Source: Chromatiaceae bacterium (GTDB lineage Bacteria; Pseudomonadota; Gammaproteobacteria; Chromatiales; Chromatiaceae). Taken from it: DNA of 13,586 nucleotides. Numbering within the stretch: the first letter of the stretch is position 1; every line of letters starts with the position of its first letter. The stretch lies in NCBI GenBank assembly GCA_016938795.1, contig JAFGTZ010000125.1, positions 1-13,586 on the forward strand, given 5' to 3'. A program made the position numbers and the translations under genes. Shown one piece after another: positions 7,972 through 13,586 of the stretch. The notes beneath the pieces were generated by a model that saw only the letters and a program-made list of their open reading frames with translations, was not told the origin of the DNA and searched no databases.

Positions 7972-10900
7972 TCGGACAGGCTCCATGGAGACTTGAGACG
8001 CGGCGGCCAGGCCAGCGAGAAATCTTCGCGTTCGAGCGAGAGGTTGGGGCTGTAGGCGGGATCCTCATCGAGCACATCACCCCATTTGTCGCGCATGATG
8101 CGCACCTCTCCGGCAAAACGCTGCTGCTTTTCGGGAGTGGTTTCCAGACCGCGCGAGGCGGATTCGTGGTGGATCATTTCGGCATAGGGCGACCAAACAT
8201 TACGATAACCGGCCTGGCGCACACGCAGGCAGAAATCAATATCGTTAAAGGCCACTTCGAGCGATTCGTCAAGGCCGCCAACAGCCTCGTAGAGTTCGCG
8301 ACGGATCATCAGGCAGGCTGCGGTGACCGCCGAAAATTCGCGCTGCAGAACAGCATTTCCAAAATAGCCGCCCTGATGCTTGGGAAGGTGTTTGTGCGCA
8401 TGACCCGCAACCCCTCCGATGCCGAGCACCACACCGCCATGCTGAAGCCGTTCGTCGGGATACCACAGGCGCGCGCCCACACAGCCGATATCCGGACGCA
8501 ATGCACACGACAGCATCTCCTCGACCCAGTCGGGCGTGAGAATTTCGATGTCATTATTGAGCAGGCACACCACATCGCCGGTCAGCTCGCGCATGCCCCG
8601 GTTGTTCAGCCGCGAAAAATTAAAGGGCGCATCCTCGCGCAGGATCTTGACCCCCCAGTTCTGCAGCCGACTGAACAAGGCCAGGGTTTCCGGTTCGACA
8701 CTGCCGTTGTCGACAATCAGAATTTCGAGGTTTTCGTAGGTTGAGCGATTCAGAATGGAAAAGATGCACAGCGAGAGCAGATCGGCGCGGTCTCGGGTCA
8801 GCACCAGAATGCTCACGCGCGGTCGCGACTCGGGCAGGCTGAAGCGCACGCGATTATAGTTCGGCCAATCCGGGGCCGCCGTGACCTCGGCCTTCAGGCC
8901 AAGACGGGCAAGGTGCTCGTAGACCGCGCGCCGCCCGCGCTCGGACGCATAGTGTTTTTCCTCCGGCGCCAGAGCAGTGCTGTTGGCATGTGCGCGCCAG
9001 TGATACAGAATGCGGGGAATATGCACGATCTGCTCGCGCTCCAGACACTCGCTCACACGCAGCGCCAGGTCGTAATCCTGCGCGCCCTCGAACCCTAGGC
9101 GAAAGCCCTGCAGATGATCGAGCAGCGAGCGACGATAGACCCCCAGATGGGAAATCATGTTCTGCGCCAGCAGCAACTCGTGGTTAAAGGCGCATTTGAA
9201 ATACGGACTGTGCCGGCGCCCCGCCTCGCAAAGCTTATCTTCATCGGAATAAAAAAGACCCGCCTCGGGATGGGCGTCGATGGCAACGGCAACCCAAAAC
9301 AGGGCGTGCTCGGGCAGGCGGTCGTCATGATCGAGCAGCGCCACAAAGTCACCCGTGGCGAGCGCGAGCGCGCTGTTCGAGGCTGCCGAGATATGCCCGT
9401 TCTCCTCACGGAACGCCGCCTTGATGCGCGGCTCCTCGGAGAGGTGACGGCGGATGAGGTCGCGCACCGCCGCATCCGTGGAGGCGTCGTCGGCAATACA
9501 CAGCTCCCAGTGCGGATAGAGCTGCTCGCGCACCGAACGGATGGCCTCGTCGAGATAGCGCAGCGGCGCGTTATAGACCGGCATAACGACTGAAATACGC
9601 GGAGCCCGATTAAGCCCCTTGATGCGCTCTCGGATCTGTTCGCGCGCCGCCGCATCAAGGGTATCGTAGCGGCGAATCCATTCCTGATAATGATTGCGAT
9701 CACTTGGCAGCAGGCCCTCGGCTGGCACCTCGGGGCGCTCGGCGCGCAAGCGACGCACATGATCGAGTCGCCAGCGCACACCGCGCAGCCCTTCCTCACG
9801 CAAGACCCGCCAGGCCGTCGCCAGGGTAGCGCCTGGGCCGCCACCAAAGGCCACCACATGACTGAGAAATCCTGGCGCGCGCCGCGCGGTGTTCAGTACA
9901 GCCCGCGCCCCACGCAAGGGCGCGGTCAGCCGCCAGCTCATGGATTGACGCATGGCGCTAAGCGAGGCGGCGAGGCGCTCGGCATGCGCCTCAAGCCTGT
10001 CCCGCGCCTCTTGCTGGGTCTCCAGACGGTTGAGCAGCTCGCGCTGTTCATCCGCCGCCCGAGCCAAGGCTTGGCGATGGCCCTCGCGCTCTTCAAACAG
10101 ACAACGCTCAGCGTGCGCGATGCGCTCCTGGTGCAACGCCTCTTGGCGTTGGCAGTGCTCACGCTCACGTCGGGCGAGCGCGGTCAGCTCAGCGAGCGAG
10201 CGCGCATGGAGCGCACACAGCTCCAGCGGCGCGGTCGGCTGGGCAAGCGGTGGATCGGCTAGAAGCCAAGGGTTATCGGCCTGATCCAGGGCCTGCGACT
10301 GGGCGCCATGCGTCGCCAGTCTGCCCGGCTCGACCACCTCAAGCTGCCCGACCGCCCAGCGCTCGCCCAGCACGTTTTCGCCCGAAGGCGCCTTGCGGAT
10401 GACGCAGAGCGAATCGAGAAAGGTGATGGAATGAATCTGCTCGATGGGAATGGCCTCGGGATCGAAGCCATGGCGCAGACCAAAGGGCGCAAGCACCTCG
10501 GCGGCGCTGAGTGTCATGCCCCAGTGATCGCGATTAAGCACATCGGCCAGCGTCTTGAGAAAGGCCATGGCCGAGTAGGGATCGTAGAGCCCGCCCTCGA
10601 ACTCGCGCCAGTAGCTGCAATGCAGATCCTCGGCGATAAACAAACCGGTCTCGGTGAGCAGTCCGAGATAGTGTGCAAAGGCGCGAATGATGTCGCCCGA
10701 GCGGTGCGAGCCATCCTCGATGAGGAGATGCGCCTGCCCCACCCGCTCGCGAAGGCGTGCGACGGTCTCGGGTGCGCCGGCATCGCCCACCAGCACCTCG
10801 ATGCGCGGATCGTCGAAGCGCAGCTCGGCGCAACCGGGGTCGATATCGACCCCCAGAATGCGCTGCGCGCGGGGAAAATAGCGCGCCCACAGCTCTAGCG

Positions 10901-11054
10901 AGCCGCCATTCTGCACGCCAATCTCGACCAGGGTGATGGGCTCCTCGCGCCAGGGCGCAAAGAGCCGATCGTATTCGCGCAGATAGAGCGCCCATTTATC
11001 GGACACCTTGCCCTGGTGTTGCGCATAGAGTTGGGCGAGCGGGTTTTCAGTCAT
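7968..11054 (-). CDS. Trifunctional fusion: sugar O-methyltransferase, coiled coil, two GT2 glycosyltransferases
   Basis: A 1028-residue protein. Residues 1-220 are a methyltransferase with LVEIGVQNGGSLELW (42-56), GVDIDP (68-73), IEDGSH (112-117) and IAEDLHCSYW (140-149). This resembles the metal-dependent sugar O-methyltransferases of the MycE/TylF type, where acidic residues in the last two motifs bind Mg2+. Residues ~285-372 are highly charged and heptad-like, probably coiled coil, followed by the SMSWRLTAPLR motif (371-381) often seen next to such glycosyltransferases. GT2 domain A starts at 486 (ISVVMPVYN), with DDAS, LDHDD (574-578) and GAQDYDLAL (657-665). GT2 domain B starts at 746 (VSILVLTRDR), with VDNGS, LLNNDIE (831-837) and FNDIDFCLRV (936-945). 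Both keep nucleotide-sugar and metal-binding acidic motifs, so both look active. The order recalls WsaE, a methyltransferase plus two rhamnosyltransferases in Geobacillus S-layer glycan synthesis. Sugars and linkages cannot be read from the sequence. The start overlaps the wzt-like stop by 8 nt and has a weak Shine-Dalgarno, suggesting translational coupling. Probably at the inner face of the cytoplasmic membrane. Confidence 0.9.
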   Translation of the reverse strand: MTENPLAQLYAQHQGKVSDKWALYLREYDRLFAPWREEPITLVEIGVQNGGSLELWARYFPRAQRILGVDIDPGCAELRFDDPRIEVLVGDAGAPETVARLRERVGQAHLLIEDGSHRSGDIIRAFAHYLGLLTETGLFIAEDLHCSYWREFEGGLYDPYSAMAFLKTLADVLNRDHWGMTLSAAEVLAPFGLRHGFDPEAIPIEQIHSITFLDSLCVIRKAPSGENVLGERWAVGQLEVVEPGRLATHGAQSQALDQADNPWLLADPPLAQPTAPLELCALHARSLAELTALARREREHCQRQEALHQERIAHAERCLFEEREGHRQALARAADEQRELLNRLETQQEARDRLEAHAERLAASLSAMRQSMSWRLTAPLRGARAVLNTARRAPGFLSHVVAFGGGPGATLATAWRVLREEGLRGVRWRLDHVRRLRAERPEVPAEGLLPSDRNHYQEWIRRYDTLDAAAREQIRERIKGLNRAPRISVVMPVYNAPLRYLDEAIRSVREQLYPHWELCIADDASTDAAVRDLIRRHLSEEPRIKAAFREENGHISAASNSALALATGDFVALLDHDDRLPEHALFWVAVAIDAHPEAGLFYSDEDKLCEAGRRHSPYFKCAFNHELLLAQNMISHLGVYRRSLLDHLQGFRLGFEGAQDYDLALRVSECLEREQIVHIPRILYHWRAHANSTALAPEEKHYASERGRRAVYEHLARLGLKAEVTAAPDWPNYNRVRFSLPESRPRVSILVLTRDRADLLSLCIFSILNRSTYENLEILIVDNGSVEPETLALFSRLQNWGVKILREDAPFNFSRLNNRGMRELTGDVVCLLNNDIEILTPDWVEEMLSCALRPDIGCVGARLWYPDERLQHGGVVLGIGGVAGHAHKHLPKHQGGYFGNAVLQREFSAVTAACLMIRRELYEAVGGLDESLEVAFNDIDFCLRVRQAGYRNVWSPYAEMIHHESASRGLETTPEKQQRFAGEVRIMRDKWGDVLDEDPAYSPNLSLEREDFSLAWPPRLKSPWSLSE

Positions 11055-12429
11055 CGCAAAGGCTCAGGCTGACATGCTTGAAGGGTACCCCCACTAGCCC
11101 CCAGCGCACCCGGCTTGAGGACACCGTGAGAATGCACAGATCATGCATCCAGTGATGTTGAACGTGGTTGTAGAGATCGCCATCAGCCACCGAGGCAAGG
11201 ATGGCGTACTGGCCATTGGGGAGCATGGGCAGACGGAAAACGAATTGGGCCTCGATGGTCTGGCCGGCGCGCGCCGCGAGCGGCTGGAGTTCGGTGAAGG
11301 CCAGGGTGTTCTCGCCGAGCAGATCCTGCCCAAGCCGATCGCGCAGCAGAAAGCCCAAAATGGGGCGTTCGAGAGCGCGATGTACGCGCGCGCGAATACG
11401 CAACCGCACCCAGTCCCAACCTTCGAAGAGGGGAGAATGATCGGCGCAATCGAGTTTGCTTAGATCGACATCGACAATCTCAACCGCGCCCGTGTCCCAG
11501 CCGCTGGCACGCTCCAGATTAACGCTCGCGCGGGCCTCGGCTCCGTAGTGCAGGCAGGAGAGCGCCTCGGGCGCGAGGGCATCCTCGTCCTCGGGGAGCG
11601 CCTCGGTAGCGGACTCGGCGGCGGCAGAGGCGCGCTCGACCTCGGCCAGCTCCACCTCATCGCCATAGATCTGCTGAAGGCTGTAGCGCTGATAGGCGCG
11701 CGCCACCGCCTCGGACGGCCCCAGACGCACCAGTCGCCCGCCATCGAGCCAGAGCGCGGACTGGCAGAGGTTTTGCACCGAACCCATGTCGTGGCTCACG
11801 AAGAGCAGGGTGCCGCGTTGCTGAAAGGCGCGGATGAAGCGCATGCAGCGCTGGGTGAAGATGGCGTCGCCCACTGCGAGCGCCTCGTCGATGATGAGGA
11901 TATCGGCATCGACATGGGCAATGACCGCAAAGGCGAGACGCACGTACATGCCGCTGGAGTAGGTCTTGACCGGCTGGTCGATGAAGTCGCCAATGTCGGC
12001 AAAGGCCAGGATGTCATCGAGCCGCGCCGCGATGCTGGCCTGATCGAGTCCGAGCAGACTGGCGTTGAGAAAGACGTTCTCGCGCCCGGTGAACTCGGGG
12101 TTGAAGCCCGAGCCGAGTTCGAGGAGCGCGGCGATGCGCCCCTGGGTGCGCACCTCGCCAAGGGTGGGCGTGAGGGTGGCGCAGATGAGCTGCAGCAGGG
12201 TGGACTTGCCCGAGCCGTTGCGCCCGATGATGCCGAGGGTCTCGCCGCGACGCACCTCGAAGTCGAGATCGCGCAGCGCCCAGAACTCGCGAAAATAGTC
12301 GTGCCGCCCGCCCAGCCGCCGCCCGAGCACGGGGCGGAGAAATTGCTTGAGGCGGTCGCGCGGCGAGTCGTAAATCTCGTAGCGCTTGCCGAGCCCCCGG
12401 GCGCTGATGACGATATCGTCAGAGCACAT
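11047..12429 (-). CDS. wzt: Polysaccharide ABC transporter ATP-binding protein, Wzt-type with C-terminal glycan-binding domain
   Basis: A 460-residue protein. Residues 1-250 are the ATPase: Walker A GRNGSGKST (69-77), the region ALLELGSGFNPEFTGREN (101-118) typical of this family, signature YSSGM (157-161), Walker B ILIIDE (177-182), D-loop AVGD, and switch His213 in FVSHD. An acidic Ala/Glu linker (about 260-290) leads to a beta-rich C-terminal domain (about 290-460) like that of Wzt, which in E. coli O8/O9a binds the modified non-reducing end of the O-antigen before export. The extension is what separates Wzt from short capsule ATPases, so a capped or methylated glycan is the likely cargo. 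I chose the ATG at 12429: it has AGGGG eight bases upstream and overlaps the end of the permease gene by 11 nt. A longer frame reaching 12495 would read through permease codons and gains nothing recognisable. Confidence 0.93.
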   Translation of the reverse strand: MCSDDIVISARGLGKRYEIYDSPRDRLKQFLRPVLGRRLGGRHDYFREFWALRDLDFEVRRGETLGIIGRNGSGKSTLLQLICATLTPTLGEVRTQGRIAALLELGSGFNPEFTGRENVFLNASLLGLDQASIAARLDDILAFADIGDFIDQPVKTYSSGMYVRLAFAVIAHVDADILIIDEALAVGDAIFTQRCMRFIRAFQQRGTLLFVSHDMGSVQNLCQSALWLDGGRLVRLGPSEAVARAYQRYSLQQIYGDEVELAEVERASAAAESATEALPEDEDALAPEALSCLHYGAEARASVNLERASGWDTGAVEIVDVDLSKLDCADHSPLFEGWDWVRLRIRARVHRALERPILGFLLRDRLGQDLLGENTLAFTELQPLAARAGQTIEAQFVFRLPMLPNGQYAILASVADGDLYNHVQHHWMHDLCILTVSSSRVRWGLVGVPFKHVSLSLCDD

Positions 12430-13240
12430 CGGCAAAGCCCCTGCGCGTGCGTTGAAACCAAGCATAGCCCAGCCAGGCGACCAGGGCCGCGACACTCAGA
12501 TTGAGCACGTAGGACGGCCACTCGGGCGCCTGCCCCCAAAAGAGCACCGCGCGCGTTTGCTCGATGGTGGGCGCCAGTGGATTGAACAACAGCAGAACAC
12601 GATAGGGCTCAGGGATGGCCGTGAGCGGATAGAAAATGGGCGAGAGAAACAGCAGCACCGTGGTAAGAATGACGACCACCTGCGCCACATCGCGCAAAAA
12701 GACCCCAAGCGAGGCAAGCAGCCAGGATAGCCCCAGGCTGAACAGCAGCAGCGGCAGAACGGTGAGGGGCAACAGCACCAGGCTCGGGTGCGGCCAGCCG
12801 AAAAAGAGCACATAGGCTAGCAACCAGACGCCAAGACTGACTATGGCGTGAAAAAGCGCCGCGCCTAGGGCGATGGGGACGAGAATCTCGAGCGGAAAGA
12901 CCACCTTCTTGACATAGTTGACATGGCGCAGCACCAGCGTAGGGGCCTGGTTCACACACTCGGCGAAGAGATTGAATAGGATCAGCCCCAGAAAGAGCAG
13001 CATGGCGAATTCGGTGCGCGTGCCGCTGCCCGCCCAGCGCGCCTCGAAGATGACGGTGAAGACAAAGGTATAAACCCCGAGCATGAGCAAGGGGTTGAAG
13101 AGTGACCAGAGAATTCCAAGCACCGAGCCGCGATAGCGCCCGAGCACCTCGCGTCGCACCAGCCTAAGCAGCAGTGCGCGATGTTGCCACAGGCTGAGGA
13201 GCGGGCTCCAGGGTGCGATGGAGGAAGGCATTGACGTCAT
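12419..13240 (-). CDS. wzm: Polysaccharide ABC transporter permease, Wzm-type (ABC-2 family)
   Basis: A 273-residue integral membrane protein with about six hydrophobic segments (roughly 42-65, 77-97, 119-148, 152-181, 187-206 and 246-262). Family hallmarks are the amphipathic RREVLGRYRGSVLGILWS near 29-46, NPLLMLGVYTFVF at 49-61, VNYVKKVVFPLEIL at 107-120, and LSPIFYPL at 199-206. With Wzt it should form the 2+2 exporter that moves an undecaprenyl-linked glycan to the periplasm. The start at 13240 is supported by a strong Shine-Dalgarno (AGGGGAGG at 13257..13250) and by where family homology begins. A GTG frame upstream to 13348 adds 36 residues that look non-homologous. The stop overlaps the wzt-like start. 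Confidence 0.93.
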   Translation of the reverse strand: MTSMPSSIAPWSPLLSLWQHRALLLRLVRREVLGRYRGSVLGILWSLFNPLLMLGVYTFVFTVIFEARWAGSGTRTEFAMLLFLGLILFNLFAECVNQAPTLVLRHVNYVKKVVFPLEILVPIALGAALFHAIVSLGVWLLAYVLFFGWPHPSLVLLPLTVLPLLLFSLGLSWLLASLGVFLRDVAQVVVILTTVLLFLSPIFYPLTAIPEPYRVLLLFNPLAPTIEQTRAVLFWGQAPEWPSYVLNLSVAALVAWLGYAWFQRTRRGFADVL

Positions 13241-13353
13241 GCGCACTCGCCTCCCCTCGCCATGAGCAGAATCAGGCCATAGCTGGGCAATTGTCGCGCA
13301 ACTAGCGCCAGACAGCCACGCGAGTAGAGGCGCGGCGCGAAGCGGCACGACAT
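13237..13353 (-). CDS. Possible 38-residue leader ORF before the permease gene
   Basis: A 38-codon frame starts with ATG at 13353 and ends with a TGA that overlaps the permease start codon in an ATGA arrangement. It has a good ribosome binding site, GGAAGGAAG (13368..13360), six bases before the ATG. The product is basic and partly hydrophobic (a CLALVARQ segment, then YGLILLMA) and I recognise no family. It could be a translationally coupled leader peptide for the exporter operon, or a chance frame. The start signal and exact overlap are the only evidence. If translated, ribosomes ending here would be delivered straight to the permease start. Confidence 0.35.
   Translation of the reverse strand: MSCRFAPRLYSRGCLALVARQLPSYGLILLMARGGECA
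13250..13257 (-). promoter_or_regulatory. Strong Shine-Dalgarno that fixes the permease start
   Basis: AGGGGAGG lies nine bases before the ATG at 13240. It is the best ribosome binding site in the neighbourhood and decides between this ATG and the upstream in-frame GTG at 13348. It also lies within the last codons of the possible leader ORF. Confidence 0.75.
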
Positions 13354-13384
13354 CAGACGCTTCCTTCCATATGCAAAAACTGTT

Positions 13385-13401
13385 ATCGACAAATAGTCGA
13401 T
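13385..13401. promoter_or_regulatory. Perfect inverted repeat at the predicted operon transcription start
   Basis: ATCGAC-AAATA-GTCGAT is a perfect 6-bp inverted repeat with a 5-bp centre. It sits directly downstream of the candidate -10 box, where transcription would begin, so it could be a repressor site or a 5' mRNA hairpin. The arms are short, so chance is possible. Confidence 0.35.
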
Positions 13402-13402
13402 T

Positions 13403-13432
13403 AGTATCCCACCCACCCCTTTATAAGTTCAA
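13403..13432 (-). promoter_or_regulatory. Candidate promoter of the polysaccharide export operon
   Basis: On the minus strand TTGAAC (13432..13427) and GATACT (13408..13403) are separated by 18 bp; each box matches the sigma70 consensus at 4 of 6 positions. It lies in the most AT-rich part of the spacer and would give a leader of roughly 155 nt before the permease ATG, or about 45 nt before the possible leader ORF. No better pair was seen by eye. Confidence 0.4.
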
Positions 13433-13464
13433 CTGTCGTTCAGCGCACTCCAGCCTGGTTCGGC

Positions 13465-13485
13465 AAGCGCGTCCCGGACGTGCTT
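13465..13485 (-). repeat. Imperfect palindrome after the incoming gene's stop codon
   Basis: AAGCACGTCC and GGACGCGCTT, read on the minus strand, form 10-nt arms with one mismatch and a single central base. The element begins three bases after the TGA of the incoming gene. In RNA it could fold into a GC-rich hairpin with a small loop, but no T tract follows. It may be a weak or factor-dependent terminator. Confidence 0.35.
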
Positions 13486-13487
13486 CC

Positions 13488-13586
13488 TCAGCCTCCAGTC
13501 AGCAGCGCAGCGCGCAGCCCGTCGCGCACGGCAATGGCCTCGGGGTTGCGGCAGGTGGTGTCGGTGGTGAGGCGGTTCTTGCAGTA
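13488..13586 (-). CDS. C-terminal end of an unidentified gene (5' part outside the window)
   Basis: The minus strand reads 32 codons from the window edge to a TGA. The product end begins YCKNRLTTDTTCRNPEAIAV and finishes LRAALLTGG. Nearly every third codon position is G or C, which matches the codon use of the accepted genes and argues for real coding. Two cysteines lie nine residues apart. I do not recognise the family. It runs in the same direction as the export operon, but the spacer of about 135 bp to the leader ORF contains a candidate promoter, so it is probably a separate unit. Confidence 0.55.
   Translation of the reverse strand, partial: YCKNRLTTDTTCRNPEAIAVRDGLRAALLTGG

Noticed and set aside
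12430..12495. Longer N-terminus for the Wzt-like ATPase
   Set aside because: The extra 22 codons lie inside the permease gene in another frame. The ATG at 12429 has a good Shine-Dalgarno and starts where family homology begins.
13241..13348. Longer N-terminus for the permease from a GTG at 13348
   Set aside because: The 36 extra residues show no permease-like features, and a strong Shine-Dalgarno sits right before the ATG at 13240.

Overview
The window is a GC-rich chromosomal segment that reads as Proteobacteria, plausibly a gammaproteobacterium such as a purple sulfur bacterium. That guess rests only on GC-rich codon use and on the flavour of the cell-surface genes, so it is weak. Every gene I accept lies on the minus strand, so transcription runs from right to left.

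Right end (about 13237-13586): the last 32 codons of an unrecognised gene that enters from beyond the window. A short spacer follows, with a candidate sigma70-type promoter, a small perfect inverted repeat at the predicted start of transcription, and a possible 38-codon leader ORF whose stop overlaps the next start codon (ATGA).

Operon (6895-13240): four tightly overlapping genes. They are a Wzm-type ABC permease, a Wzt-type ATPase with a C-terminal glycan-binding domain, a 1028-residue fusion (sugar O-methyltransferase, coiled coil, two GT2 glycosyltransferases), and a second SAM methyltransferase with an unusual N-terminal repeat module. Together they look like an ABC-transporter-dependent pathway for a methylated polysaccharide (O-antigen or S-layer glycan): the fusion protein polymerises and methylates, and Wzm/Wzt exports the finished chain.

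Intergenic region (6526-6894): an AT-rich hairpin after the operon, then a candidate promoter for the next gene whose -35 box lies inside a 7-bp inverted repeat.

Left half (115-6525): one very large, acidic, Thr/Asp/Gly-rich protein of 2136 residues. It starts with four tandem repeats (FNEEYYLANNPDVA...GSGWxHW), continues with a long beta-rich body, and ends with a module typical of type I secretion substrates. I read it as an S-layer-like or adhesin-like secreted surface protein. A strong intrinsic terminator follows at 1-37.

The most interesting point is that the N-terminal repeat of the secreted giant also forms the N-terminus of the neighbouring, apparently cytoplasmic methyltransferase, with clear nucleotide-level similarity. 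Together with the WsaE-like architecture of the fusion protein and the adjacent Wzm/Wzt exporter, this suggests a locus in which a surface-layer protein and a glycan pathway are functionally linked. That link is inference.
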